A stretch of DNA of 64,000 nt from Ciona intestinalis (GCF_000224145.3 NC_020167.2:3835027-3899026); one strand, 5' to 3'. Positions 34,201 to 49,200 are shown, numbered from the stretch's first letter. The notes: generated from the letters alone by a model not told the origin. Made by a program: numbers and translations.

Positions 34201-37200
34201 ATAACCGGACTCGCTTCTATACACCGTCACTTATCGGCTGCCCATCGAGAGCCCCAAACACAACAATGGACATTCTTTGGTAATAATCCTTGAGCAGAAG
34301 AAACGCCACAGACGATGCCGCAGTCGCGGTTGGCGCTTTCAGGTTGTTTTAGGATTAAAAATGACCTCGGCTACTCGTGTTTAAACCTGGAATACCTGGA
34401 TAAAACGGGCTCCTCGGGCACGCACGAGATTTTTATCACTAAAGATTGATCGAGACTTGCAGGGGAGCATCTCAAGTAAATCCGACCCGACCTTGCCGAG
34501 GCACGGTTGGTTATTTTTAGCTAATCCTCGAGAATTAAAAGCGGCATCGGCAATATTAACCTATTTTAACGTCGTCAGTACACGCTTGGAATCTAGTCGT
34601 CGGACGCGTGTCCTGTGGACAGGGATGGGTTATAAATCCCAGATAAACCCTTTTAAGGGGCTCGGGTTACGCGCGTGGTGACATGCACCAGTTCGCCCCA
34701 AAGGACCAACAACGGTAAATGTTGTGGCAGCTCTGAAGAACACTGAGTCAGTATGGCATTCGGCGAAAAATCAAACGAAAAACTAGCCGATAATACAATT
34801 AGCTTATATGGAACGTCAGCGTAGCAGGAATTTTAAAACCCCGAACTGACAATTGTAAGTTAAGTAAGAAGATGCTTTGTGGGTGACTAGCGGAAATGAA
34901 GGCGATTTTTAGTGGCGAAAATATCACTTTCCCTAAAACAGCATGAGTATGACACTAACGATGAAACATGTAACGACAAGACTCCGCCAGGTTGGCAAGG
35001 TGAAGGATAACTCAATTAGTAAAGTTCAAGTAGCATTTCGTCGGCGGGGTTCGATCCGATAACCGGACTCGCTTCTATACACCGTCACTTATCGGCTGCC
35101 CATCGAGAGCCCCAAACACAACAATGGACATTCTTTGGTAATAATCCTTGAGCAGAAGAAACGCCACAGACGATGCCGCAGTCGCGGTTGGCGCTTTCAG
35201 GTTGTTTTAGGATTAAAAATGACCTCGGCTACTCGTGTTTAAACCTGGAATACCTGGATAAAACGGGCTCCTCGGGCACGCACGAGATTTTTATCACTAA
35301 AGATTGATCGAGACTTGCAGGGGAGCATCTCAAGTAAATCCGACCCGACCTTGCCGAGGCACGGTTGGTTATTTTTAGCTAATCCTCGAGAATTAAAAGC
35401 GGCATCGGCAATATTAACCTATTTTAACGTCGTCAGTACACGCTTGGAATCTAGTCGTCGGACGCGTGTCCTGTGGACAGGGATGGGTTATAAATCCCAG
35501 ATAAACCCTTTTAAGGGGCTCGGGTTACGCGCGTGGTGACATGCACCAGTTCGCCCCAAAGGACCAACAACGGTAAATGTTGTGGCAGCTCTGAAGAACA
35601 CTGAGTCAGTATGGCATTCGGCGAAAAATCAAACGAAAAACTAGCCGATAATACAATTAGCTTATATGGAACGTCAGCGTAGCAGGAATTTTAAAACCCC
35701 GAACTGACAATTGTAAGTTAAGTAAGAAGATGCTTTGTGGGTGACTAGTACAGCGACAGAGCAAATAGTTGGATCCTAACGTTTCGCTCCTGCCAAACCG
35801 CGTTGCAGCTATTTCCATTAATATCACTTGTTACAAGGGGGAAGCTTGCATGCTTTGGAAACAGTCCAGCAGTTGTGTCTGGAGGAGCAGCTGAAGTGAA
35901 TTAGAGAGACGGACATAGCTAAGACCGCGGCTAGGGAGAACGACCGAAATCTCAGGCGGTGTCGGAAAAGAATCACAAAACAAGTCAAGGTGCTGACGGA
36001 TTTTGTTTCGAGAACGTAGCAGAAAACGACCAGCGAATAAGGTTCAAGTGATAGCTACTTATGTTCCGTGAAGTTTAAAGAGAGATTAATACACAGCGGG
36101 GTTAGAACGGTTATCTACTTTTCTAAACAAGCTCCGCACGCGTGGCCAGCATATTGTTTGGTATATTTTCTAAAATAATGCTCGGACTGAATACAAACAT
36201 TCGCCCGAATTTTGAGTAGTTTACAAACATAATAAACGTGAACATACCTTTGTGTGAGTTGGTCGGAGTCCTTTTCTTCCATACACTGCCATTTCCGCCT
36301 GTGGCGACACAGAGCAGTTAAACTTCATGTGTGTCGGCTCTTCCACGTAAACTTGCATCCATGAGAAAGATGATGGCGGAACGACTATGGAAGACGGTCT
36401 GCTCATTTGTAACTCCATGGGCGTTCCTAAAGGGATGGCAAAGTTGTTAGACACCAAAGGAAACGCATTTATTCAACAATATCAATGTTAGATAAACTCC
36501 ATGTTTGAGAGAAAACTTTGCTAGTTTATTCAAAATGTCTATTGATGTGATCGATCTGAAAAAAAAATTTTTTTTTTGGATAAACCTGATACACGTTCCG
36601 ATGTGCTGAATGTGGACGTAAGAAAATTCAATGCTAATTTTAGTGCACTCTAATGTAACCTTATTTTACCTACTCTAGTAATAAATGAAATGTTCGTTGG
36701 CGTTACTGTTATTCGCTGTCCATGCATTATTAATGCATTTTCGGTTCGAAACAGGTACATTTGCAAGCAAGTACGCAAATGCAGTCGGTTCGATGTGTTT
36801 ATCGGATTGGTGAGTAAAACACCAGGAAAGAAATACGTATGTGGACAATTGTTAAACTGGCCCATTTGGGGACCATTCTTACAGTCTGCTTGATAGGAAG
36901 TCAACAACACATTCAAAATTGATTCCAAAAACTAAATAAATATTTTACAAAAAAATACAAAACCTGATTGAATATCAAAATATACAGTGCATGGCGTTTT
37001 AACTAATTGATACAATATGATACAGTTACATTCTGCTATTTTAACTATGATTAATAAGTCGTCAAACTTGAATACCATTTCTGTATTAGAGGTTAGAAAA
37101 GAAAATAATTAGTTTATTGGCTCCCTAGTTGAATTCTCGTACTTAATATTAATAATAAGGAATTGTACCTTGATCTTTCGGTTTCTTATCAACAACAGTG

Positions 37201-40200
37201 GTTGGATGTCCAGTAACACATTGAGCAGAGCCAGGTAATTCTATTACTTCAGTTGGACTCATCGAACGTACTGTACAAAATGAGAAACATGAAAGATACT
37301 TTTACATATAAAATATATTAAGACCAAAGGTGGACCATATTCCGTTAAAGTTATGAAGTGTTTAAAGAATCTATTCAACATTTATCACTTTTTAGAAGAG
37401 TAAGACAGATCGGCCGACCCCCTAAAAGTGTTGGGCTTTTACGAGATATGTTTGCAGTAACTAAATCACACCCTCTTCCCCAGTTAGGATATTAACTGGG
37501 TTCGTTAAGCAAGCACACACACGAAGCAATGCACTCGCATACTCCCGCTGTTGGTAGTTCGACCATCAAGCAACCTATTAATTTTTAATGGGCGCTGGCG
37601 ACAATTGTCTGCGCTTTTCGGACACTGTCGTTATCGCGACGTTTTTATGTCGAATTACGTCACTGAGTAACCGATACACGATCCCAAGAGCTTGTCGCAA
37701 ATTTCGGAGATCAAACAGGTAAATCAACTAACCTAAAAAGAACGCCGCCAGTGCCAGAAGGAGGGCTGACACAACGGCGAGCGTGAGCGCTGCACATTTC
37801 CACGTCGCCTTTCCCCAACAACCCCCTCGTAGCTTCTCGAATGTTCCATCGTACTGCCTCGATTCTCGTCTGTGGATGTGTTGGTCATACCGACCACCAA
37901 ACGATGAACGCTTGTTCATAAAACGGGCCGTAGTTCCACTCCCTGGCCCTGAAGTAGTAACCGCAGAGGTATGCGGGGGAAGGGAAGATGGGATTCCTGG
38001 TGTATACCCTCCGAATGTTGCCCTGCGATAAGAAATACAGTTTAGCAAATAAAAAATATTTTATTGAAACAAAGACCGGTATGTATTTGACACATTTCCT
38101 GGAAAAGAAATTTAGATACTTTGTTTACTCGTTTCAAATAACTTCGTATCCCACGTTCGTATACTGCAGCCTCAAGTGCGCGATCTGACATGGTTCAATT
38201 GTGGTTGAAGGAGTGAATTTAATTGTTTTATTGGTTAAGGCTGCAGACAACTCGGATAGATTTCAACAAAAGCGTAATTTATATTTCAATCGGGTGAAAT
38301 GAATGACCCTTTTGGTACATTTTATGCTTATATGGGTTGGGGGAATCTTAGACTATATAGGCGACACGATAGGCCGACGAGATCTAACCGTCGCGACGAA
38401 TTGTACCTCTAGGTAACCCCTGAGACATGACCCACAATGACCTTCGAAACAAACACAAAGCAAACTTAAAAGTGGGTGCTGGATTCTCAGCGTGGCTGCC
38501 TGTACCACAACATAAGAATCAGCGAGCCTTTTTCAATAACATAAAGTTTAAAATAGGTCTCCCCATTTTGACGCGCGATTATGACATACTTAGTGGTTGT
38601 GCAAACCAGACACAGCCCTGACCGGACCGCGACTCAGCTGCTACAAGGTTATTACTCGAAACCGTTGCCTATCTTTCACCTGCAGCAAACAACGGCTTAG
38701 CCGGGAGTTTCGTGACCCGGGGCAGCTGACCTACGACCTTTGAATGGGGGCCAACGGATTATACAGAATGTTTAAGTGGATAGCGTTGCCAAGTGTTGAA
38801 AAGTTACATTAAGTTTTGGAGATAATGAAATGACTAAAAACTGTACATGTAATGGTGAACATATAAAAATTAGAGGTAGAGAACATAAAATCGAAATAAT
38901 CATTCCAAACACAAATATATAAGATCTAGCACTAACTCGGAATGTAACAACAAGGAAAGAATTAAATTTTCTTCTTATAGTTGCAACAAGGCAATGTTTG
39001 GAGTATTTGGCACTTTATCGATAAAAAGCAGACGTTTTAAACCCAAACTGAGGCGTTCGGCTGCGGTAGCACAACAACTGAGGTTGCAACAAAAGTGTAA
39101 GCTCAAGTTTGTCTATTCATAGCGTTGCGATAACGATACAGCGTTTCGTTCTCCAGTGCAGCATCAAAGCAAAGACTGGCGACGCAGCAGCGGAGTGTTT
39201 TATTGCTGACAGTTTAATGGGAACTGGTGTTTCTCAGGTGTCAGAAGTCGAGACTCCCGGAGAGATTTCACGGCCACGCTAGTTTCAAGATTAATGGAAA
39301 CGTCAAGGCTGGTCGACGACTGAAAGCGCTCCGTGAAATGATTGGTAACCAGATATTCGTGTGGTGATTGCGGGTTTTGCAACTTCAGCAAAGTATCCAA
39401 TTCGTGCGAAAAATAAAGTTAAATTACAGCTATGACTTCAGCGAAGCGCCACCATAACGTATTGTTGAAATTGAATATAAACGCTATATAAAACATTACA
39501 GCATCGGACATCACCGACCAGAGTAGACTTGTTTACGACGATACTATCGTTCGCTCTTGGCACCAAGCGACACTTTTTGACGTGTCGGAATCCAGATTAA
39601 GATGGCCCGGTATTCTAATCTCTTCAGTCTTATTAACTCGAACGCAATCGAAGAAGCAGTGAATGTTATTATCTGCAGTCGATGCCACGCAATGTTATGG
39701 ACCACCAAAGCTCGTAATTGCGTCACAAGAATCTTTCGTGTTAGTTTTCTTAGATAGGATTAGTCAACAAAACGATTTTATTGGCGCAGGCAGACCACGT
39801 GGGATTCAAAGCATTAAAACAACAACATTACAATGAAAGGACTTTCTCCTTATTTGACAACTTTACTTGTTGTTCGCACGCAAATCGACAGATTAACTCG
39901 GAAATCTTCGAAATTTTGGCAGTTGATGGTGCTTACAATTGGCAGAACATTAAAATATGGGTCGGGTAATTTGCGGCTGATAATCCTACATCCGTACATG
40001 TTGTATCAGAGGAGACGAGCGGCTGTTGCCTTCGCACGCATGTGCATGAAGACTGGAAGGACAAGGAGCCAGATATGCTGTTAAACGCTTTAAAATTGGA
40101 ACGTATGAAAGTATGGGCAAAGTTTCAGTTGCTCGTAAAAACCGTGTCTTTAAAACCTTTGGCAGACACTTCACGGCGGTTAGGGTCGAATTTCTCGAAA

Positions 40201-43200
40201 TTGGAGAAACCACTGAACCTTGCCTTGCGCGTAGGAGAACAGCGCAGCTCTAAACGTCATGTAGTGTGTCTACTTGCTTTTTAATGTGGTGCCCACGAAT
40301 TTGCGTGTGGCCATTGGTGGGATTTGTGTAACTAAACGAATTCCGCGGTCAAGCCCTCTCTAACACTGCAATGGTTGTTCATTGTAGTTGGTCCTAAATG
40401 TCGCCTACCTCACGTAGGTATTAACGGAATCGAGGGGTTTTAACCGGGCGGAAGTTACGCTTATGGTAAAAGGAAATGAGGCAGTTGAAGAGCTTTCCGA
40501 TGCACTGTATCGACCGTTGACTTACACCGATGAAACGCAATAAAGCACGTCCCTTTCTATTACGCTTTACATGACTTAGTATGGACTTTGGAAAAAGATT
40601 GGCGTAAGATTAATACCAGCCGTGCGTTGCACTGACATCCGGTTCGTAAACCCCAACAACGGGTGTCAATTATGCACGCCCAACCAGTTTTCCTTGAACA
40701 CTACCCTCCTTGTTTTACATCAAATTGGGGATTAAACTACATGGATGGCAAGTTGTAATATTATTGGAAAAAACAGGGATATGGAGCTACGTAGCAAGAG
40801 GTATAGAAGTGGCGTGTGTCATGTGTTAGGCGTGTAATGGAATAAAAGTCAACTGTGTAACAAATTGAAAAGCTGAAATATGTGAAGATTAATCTGAGCC
40901 GCTGATGGTGACGGGTTAAGCGAACAAAGTGACCCCACTGTTCGAACCCTAACACCCACCCGCCTCTCCTCATACGAAGCCCCAATCCTGACTGATGGGG
41001 TACCCGGTCCAAGTCAAACAAATCGGACAGTTCGAATTAGGGGTCATTTGTCAAACGGTCGTTCGGGATGACTGATTTCGGCTGACCGCGCTACGCACAC
41101 AACATCATCTCAGCTTGATAACGAAAATTAAAACCAATCTTTAAACATGGCCATTTACTGTGAAATGTGACGCTCAAATGCACTGCCAATTTTAAAACAC
41201 TGATCAAACAATGAGCCGTTACAGGCTAAGGCTTGAACATCACCCGGCAAAGGCAAACACGATTTTGTGCCGACGATTTCACGCGCACTTGCGATTTTAC
41301 GGTTTGAATTGGCGGAATTTCGAATGAAAGCTATGTCCCCGAATTGGTGTAGTTATTTTCTGCCTCTTGCCCCCGAAATTAAATTCCTATGGTTGCGGTG
41401 AACGGAATGTGACGATGCAAGTCAAACTGAGTACATACAACTGCGCAGAAATAAGCTCCGGACGAATTTTATACGTTTTTCATCGTTATGCCAAGATTAA
41501 CGTCGTCGAGTATCGAACTTTTGGCGGACGGCATCGAGCAGAGAACCTACCAATGTCACCACAGGGTCACCGTGTTTCCAAAACAACTCAAACAGTTGTA
41601 TCTCGCCACGCTGACCTTAGAATGTAAACATTAGGCACGCCGACCCGATTGTTATCGTTTGGGAGCCGCTTAAGACCTACAAGATCGGCTTTCAAGTGAA
41701 TGCACGGCCATTACTATCCACCCACTGCTTGACAAACGCTTTAGCAGTGTGTAAATCGTTTTTTCTCATTTCGTTTTGTACATAGTGGTTTTGTATAAGG
41801 ATGCTCGATTATACGAAACATAAAAATACCCAGCTACCCAGAAATAGAAACCGAATGGTTATATACATAAGTTAATCTGGTGTGCATAGACTGTGTACAG
41901 ATGCTGGGTATACGCGATTACAGACCGCTAATTTGTAGAATTTGGCAGAAGTGTCACTTGTAAACAGTAAACCAGCACCCACAGCTTGCTAAGTAAGTTG
42001 TGAGTATCGTCTACTTCCAATGCGTGTAAGCTACTAAGTTTGTGGAACAACCAAAATGTGGTTTAATATGCGGCGGCTGAAGGACGAAGTTTTCGCATCC
42101 CAGTAAACATAAAAACAAAATTTGTGGACGCCAAGCGTGGTCCAGACTGGATTCCAGTTAAAACCGATACGACGGAAGTCCAATTTCAATTTTAACTTGA
42201 GAGTAATAAACTTGATTGACGCAGCTTCGGGTACGAGCGCCCAGTGAACTATCACGAGTGCGGGAAATTGCGGAACATTTCATTGGTTCGGAACGCTTGT
42301 TCAAGCCTTGCAATGGTGGTCTGATGCCCACGGATACACAGTATTATTTAAAGTTTTGACACCCGAGTATAGGAATGTTAAACACACAACAGTCAACCGT
42401 GATTAAACACATTTAACGCGGTCAAGACAATTGTTAAAGTGAATTCCTGAGTCATAGTAATCCCTGTTTTTAAATGACGTTTTTTAATCCTAAAAAGGGG
42501 TCAAGACAGCGCCAAAAGCTATATACACCTTTAAACATCAATAAAAAGGCAAAAAGTCCTACCTCCCAGCTTCATTTCCCCTGCTAAAACTCCACAGACC
42601 AGTCTCGTCTACTTCATATGTGGGTTTTAATGTGGTGGTGACTACTGGATTGTATTGTTCTGATTCTAAAGGAAGGGTAGCTGAAACTCGGGAGGTCATC
42701 ACTGATGCAGGGCTCTGTAAATACAAACTTTTAATAGAGGTTGCCCGTTGCACTTATAGTGGGGCTGGGGCATGTATACAGTAATGTGAATATTTATATT
42801 TCATTTAATGTAAACTGTACCTGTTGGTGATTGTGTAAGTTGGACGACGCTAGATGATGGTTACTCTGTGACGTCATCTGACCAGTGACGACTCCGGTGC
42901 CCATTCGGGGAATACCCGAGTACATTCTCGGGTCGTTTTGTTGGGTGGAGTTTGGACCTGAGATAGATAAACAACTTGTTACCAAGAGCGCTCTGATCAA
43001 TTACTAAACTTATGCCTTGAGTGTAATTGGAAATAATCGAAAAAATACGCTTTAAAAGGTTGGANNNNNNNNNNNNNNNNNNNNNNNNNNNNNNNNNNNN
43101 NNNNNNNNNNNNNNCCCGAGTATAGGAATGTAGACACACAACAGTCAACCGTGATTAAACACATTGAACGCGGTCAAGACAATTGTGAAAGTGAATTCCT

Positions 43201-46200
43201 GAGTCATAGTAATCACTGTTTTTAAATGACGTTTTTTAATCCTAAAAAGAGATCGAGACAGCGCCAAAAGCTATATACATCATTAAACATCAATAAAAAA
43301 GCAAAAAGTCCTACCTCCCAGCTTCATTTCCCCTGCTAAAACTCCACAGACCAGTCTCGTCTACTTCATATGTGGGTTTTAATGTGGTGGTGACTACTGG
43401 ATTGTATTGTTCTGATTCTAAAGGAAGGGTAGCTGAAACTCGGGAGGTCATCACTGATGCAGGGCTCTGTAAATACAAACTTTTAATAGAGGTGGTTGCC
43501 CGTTGCACTTATAGTGGGGCTGGGGCATGTATACAGTAATGTGAATATTTATATTTCATTTAATGTAAACTGTACCTGCTGGTGATTGTGTAAGTTGGAC
43601 GACGCTAGATGATGGTTACTCTGTGACGTCATCTGTCCAGTGACGACTCCGGTGCCCATTCGGGGAATACCCGAGTACATTCTCGGGTCGGTTTGTTGGG
43701 TGGAGTTTGGACCTGAGATAGATAAACAAGTTGTAACCGAGAGAGCTTTGATCAATTACCAAACTTATGCCTTGAGTGTAATTGGAAATAATCGAAAAAA
43801 TACGCTTAGAAAGGTTGGAGCGCATCTGTTTGCGTTCGAAGCAAAGCAAACAGGGAAAATAACTTGCTACGAGTTGAGAGCTTTGGTTACTGCGGAGGTG
43901 AAGCAACTTAAGTAAGCAGAATAGCAAATCAACGTCTCGTATATCATCCTGGAAAAATCCTAAAGCAAATTTGGGAAGTTAGTCGTGCGGTGCTGACCAT
44001 ACGTCCTATATTTACTGGTGCACCCGAGTTTTGTTGAGCATTGGTAAGCACTGCTGCTCACTGTGTGTACTTGGTATTAACATCAGATCCGTCATTTTGC
44101 TTTACAAAGCAATCGTATGACGTGTTAAATTCCTCTCCCGCTTTCGGAGGTTCGGTCACGTATGTTTAGCGTGTGGTAATGTATGTAATGTTGAGTAAAA
44201 GCACGAACTCAAATATAACATGTTTCAGTTGGTGGCCATCAAAGTAAATAAGCCGAACAACAATGTACCTGTGGAGTTCGTGTCTTTAAAGTCGGTACAG
44301 CTTATTAACAATGTTGGACGATAACAACACATATTTACCATTTGAAAGCTGTCGACTACATGTGTCGTGGAGTTGATAAACTGGCCGACGATTCTCTTAT
44401 ATATTGTTATTAGAGACCAATTATGGATTGAGATAGCCAGGTATGTCGGGATTGCTAGCGGGTCGCGGATAATTGCTATCTAATAGCCGTGACTTATTTC
44501 TAATTGCAGTTCATTAGACGTCTGGCGGTGTTCGAGCGATGATCATGGCTGTTTTGCGATTAGTCGGAGATTTTTGTCCCGTTTAGATGCTATAGGACAT
44601 GCATTCGAATTCCACGATTCGGTACGGCGTTTTTCGATATGAAAATAAAGCTTCTGATACTGCGTTTGTTGTAGGCTTGAGATGGACAGAAGACTTTGAT
44701 GGATCGATTGAAAGGCAAAACACATACTTATCTTATGTCGGTTTTACTGTGGCCTCATTTAAGGTTTACCAATATAAGTGCCGGTTTTAACGCAGGAATG
44801 GCTAACCACAGGCTTGGGTTACAGGCCACCCAGTAAGTCGGGTGAATGGAATTACACGCACAGAAAGCACGTAATCTGGTTGTCGTACACGGTACGTTAA
44901 AGGGCCAGAGAACTGATCTTCGCTGGTTTAGGTTCAGCCTGTCAGCGTAAACGATTTAGGCGTATGTTCCCGTTTGGTAACGCTTTTTTAAAAGAGCCAT
45001 ATTTTGCTGGATTCGCAAATCAGCTCTGTATACTCACGGGATCGATAGGCTAATGTAAAATTAAATCGAAGCGAGATCTAATTCCAGCAAGAAGTCGGCT
45101 CAGCCTCTTATCTGATTAACTTGACTGAAATCGCGAACGGATTAAACGTTCAAACCGCTGGGCAGTGTGTATAGGGGGTGGTGTTCACACGGGCCATAAA
45201 ACATCACACTGCAAAAACAAACGACCGCGGTCAAGTCACTTAACGGAGAGCTCAATGACCCCCCATTACTGTAACTGCTTTACAACTTAATTGCGACAAC
45301 TATACTTGGAGCGTGGCGTGCCGTCGCAGGTGCTTAAATAAAAGCTAGTAATGTTCTCAGATTCGCATGATCCTTTAACCAGCAGACAAAAATACGGCAC
45401 TAAAATTTATTTATCTCTTGTGGCTTTAGAAAAGATTTTGTGTCATGGTATGTACCTGATATACTTCCGGAATTAGTCCTGGCCATGTAAGATGAGCCCC
45501 TTCTTTGGCCATACTGTGCTACCGGTGTCCGGTGGTCGACTACTGGAGATGACAATCTCCTACGTGAGTTTAGCGGGCGTTCCTCCCCACGCATTGTGAC
45601 GTCATCCATATCCATTACGTCATCGTCGATCTCGTCGACGTCACTCTCGGATTCGTTGCGTGAGGAAGTGGAACGGTTGCCGAGCAGCTTACGGCGGTTG
45701 CTATGGCGACCAGGAGACGGGGGCGTGCAGGAATGGTCCCCGATAACAGGTTCGTAGCGAACGGATGAACGGTGGGTGTCGGTGGATGAGATACCTGTGA
45801 GAAAGACGGGGTTATGTAAGGTTGTCTGCGTTTGAGAAATGGTACAGTACACACACGCCGATGGCAGATTCCCATGCATTGGAGGTACTAGGTAAATATT
45901 GGTTATACCTCACAACACAGTCACATGGGTATCTACAATCGAAAAAGCAAGCCACGTACAATGTAATTGGGGCAAAACATCAAAACAAATGCGTTACAAC
46001 AACAAATGTTTTCAGGCAACAAAAGGCATTCAAACCAGAGAACAATGCAACTAAAGAAGACCAGCGAACGACGCAGAAGTGCATGGCGACAGTTCAAGCA
46101 TAGAATGTAACAACATCCATTCTCGAAACCAAACAACGGTCACAAACGCCACTGTGACGCCACAACGAGTGCAGCAGAGCGTTACCTCGCCTTTTGGGGG

Positions 46201-49200
46201 AGGAAAAGTACGAAATGGTTCGGCAACGAGAGGCCTTCGCCTTTACTCGCTGGACCTCGTACAATCTACAGGCGTACGAACTGCCCCCGAGGAAAAGGAA
46301 GTCTTTCATGTCTGTTCAAAAATACACGGGTATTGAATTTTCGCAGACTGTGCGTGGCACCACCCGGGGGATAGGGGTGTGGGAGTTGGCAATTGGTGCT
46401 TCACAATCGCACGACAACATGACGACTTGTTTTGCCGGCTTAATTAACTGACATAATACTTGGAAATTAATGAGACTTTATTCACGTCTCCCAACGGGGT
46501 GAAATTATATTCGACTCACATACAGCGTTATTAGCTCAAAATTAAACCTTCTTTCTTGTTTTAAATCTCATGTGAGTTTACCTGACTCTTCTTGCAAGCA
46601 ACTAACTGACGGTGGATTCGCGACGCTGTGTCGCCATCGTACGCGCCTACTTTCGTTGTACAACTGCTGTTTGGACTGGTCCAAGATGGCCGATGTCCCG
46701 AGGCTCACTCGGCGGGAGATTAGGGGCCTTTCCTCCCGCAGAACAATGTTTAAATTCGCGGCCCCTGTGTCGGTGAGCCTCACCATGTCGAACGCTGATG
46801 TCATGTTGCTGGACGGGTATTTACATTCTACGATACTTTCTTCAGCCTCTTGGCAAGCGTCCAGCTTTCCTGAAAGCGCTTCTGTCGCGTTGTACCCAAT
46901 CTTGACTGTATTGGCAAACTTCCTGATGCTTAAATCAATAAACACTAATGGGTTTGTTCAGCCTTACTAACAAGACAGTAACTGATAGCAGAACGAATAA
47001 AATATTATTTAATAACGTTCTACCACCTTGACCTAACTTGGTATAAAATTCATTGTCTACGTGTCCACATAAAAAGACAGCTTATACAGCCACAGCGTCA
47101 CGACTGACACGACAGCGACGACCTCAGCACACGGCCTCGTTTATCTCAACTAATCTTGCAATGTCAGTGGCAAGGCAAAGGCTCAATCAAAGGCGAGCGC
47201 AGTAAAGTGATCGCCATTTTTTCGCAATTAGCCGTATGCTAATGCGCTAATCGAAAGGTGTGCGAAAAAAGCTTTATTTGACAAGGCCGAACTTGTGCTG
47301 CTGCTCATGTAATCGGCGTTACTGAGGGATTAGCTTCGCCAAGGCGGCGAAGGAGGGCTGGCGTGGATATTTATGTTAAAAATTCCACGGTTAGGTGTCT
47401 GCATCGAATACAACTTCAACCGTCTAATATCGCTCTCTGAAGTTAAAAGCAATCGACCGGAATACACAGTAGCGACTGGCGTTGCATAACTACCGTTTCG
47501 CCAACGCAAGAGGAACAATATACCGAACTATTTCCCCGTTTTAATCCTTAGACCTCCGGTTTGCTTACACAAATCGACGGTAATCCTTTACGTGGTCGCA
47601 GTGCGTGTTTTGTGGGCCAGTCAACGTCGTTCGTTATAAACTATGTATAAGTTTATGTCCTGACGAATTTCTACCTCACTGTAAAGGAATTGCTTTTAAC
47701 AGACGGATTAACTGGTCGACCCCGAGTGATTTTAAAACGAACATGGGCTGGGTCACGTGACGCCGTGTCGAACGACTGGTAATCCGCACAAGAGAAATGG
47801 TAAATTCTATTCTCAACAACTATTAAAGGCCCACAAAATGTTAACATTTGACCCTATTCCGAGAACACTTATCTCGGCAGTAAATCCAACGTACCGCATT
47901 TACATTAAGCGAATATTTCGGCGGCTTCGCAAGTTTAAAAGTAAACACAATTCAAGATAACGTCCTAAGTCAACTGAACACAGCCGTTCAACGAAGCGCC
48001 TGTGTGTGCTGCTCAAATACAACCTTATTTATGAATTAGTCCAATATCCGCTACCACACTGGACAACCATCATTTATCATCGCAGTATCTATAAGTCGTA
48101 TCACTAAATGTAGGTTAATAAATAACCTGTGGGCGATCCATTGTTTTACTGGAAAACAACCCGAAACAAAGCTTCTCATTAAGCCACTGCAGCATTAAGT
48201 GTAAATTTAGCTTTCCTATGCACACCATAGTGGCTAAGTATGCTGCCTTAAAGTTGAAACTCACAATACCCAGTATTCAGAAGCAGTTTAGATTTTCTTG
48301 AGTGCTCGATGGAACTGATCCATTACAAGGCTAACTCGCGTGAAGAAATAACCCCCTGGGCAAACGCCACTATATACTGAATAAATACAGAATACGCTGG
48401 CTGACGAATACGACCACTAAATTGGGCCAGAATTTCGTGGAACTCGGCCAAAAACGTTATTTACCTGATGACTCCGTGTCCGTGTAGCTCTTCATTCCTT
48501 TCCGTTCTCTCATAGTCGGGGTAATCTCAACTTTCATGCTTTGCATTTGTTGCTTGTGACAAATCGTTTCATCAACACAAAATATATTCAGACAAGACTC
48601 GCTACTCAGAATAACATTCTAGCAGTTTAAACTATATACGCGAACTGGAACGTCTGCTGGGGGAAACGAAAAGGTCGTGAGGATATAGGTACGCCGTAAA
48701 CCAGGCGAGACCGCTCATTTGTTCCGCTGCTGCCCGCAGTCTCCCAAATGACTGACTGGCATGGCTGCTACAGCCTCACCTTGGGTTCATACTGACATAT
48801 TTTCACTTGACATTTTTTACAAAAAAAGTGTTTCATAATTACTTCAACGATAAGTTTTATATGTGTATGGTATAATAGGGGCATATTTCCGGAACGTCGT
48901 CGAATTTTAGCCGTTCAATCATCATCGATTATTGGGCGGCCCGAGAATGGATTCTATTTATTTTTGTTTGGGCGAGAATTTGTAATCCCTTCTCCTACTT
49001 GCAACGCACCACGGATTACTGTACGGTAACAGGATGCCGCCGACGGGTTAATTTATGATATATGCAATTTACACACACCGAACTATTTATACATCGGTGG
49101 CGGGATTAGGAGCCATGCGGTCCCGCTAATCCGACTCCAGGTCGCCGTCGATGCAACATCTTCAACCGAATTAACAGAAAACAGCGCACGCAGTATACAA

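Larger units (their letters stand above)
42362..43064. repeat. Segmental copy A carrying exons 4-5, ends at the gap
   Basis: Aligns to 43115-43819 over its full length with scattered substitutions and short indels. It stops exactly where the Ns begin. Confidence 0.9.
43115..43819. repeat. Segmental copy B carrying exons 4-5, begins at the gap
   Basis: Partner of copy A. Starts at the base after the gap with the sequence found at 42362 in copy A; continues into unique sequence at 43820. Confidence 0.9.

Noticed and set aside
34457..34681. 74-codon open frame in each 858-bp repeat unit (also 35315-35539)
   Set aside because: No recognisable family, ordinary length for a chance frame, inside an intron on the opposite strand.
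40940..40960. GTTCGAACCC-like T-loop sequence, and a similar one near 60165
   Set aside because: Flanking bases do not pair as a T-stem and no A box or cloverleaf is present, so not tRNA genes.
42563..43712. Use of both exon 4-5 pairs in one teneurin transcript
   Set aside because: Exon 5 (phase 2) cannot join exon 4 (phase 1) without a frameshift.
45822..46451. Plus-strand open frames opposite the teneurin 5' exons
   Set aside because: Antisense or intronic frames without domain content.
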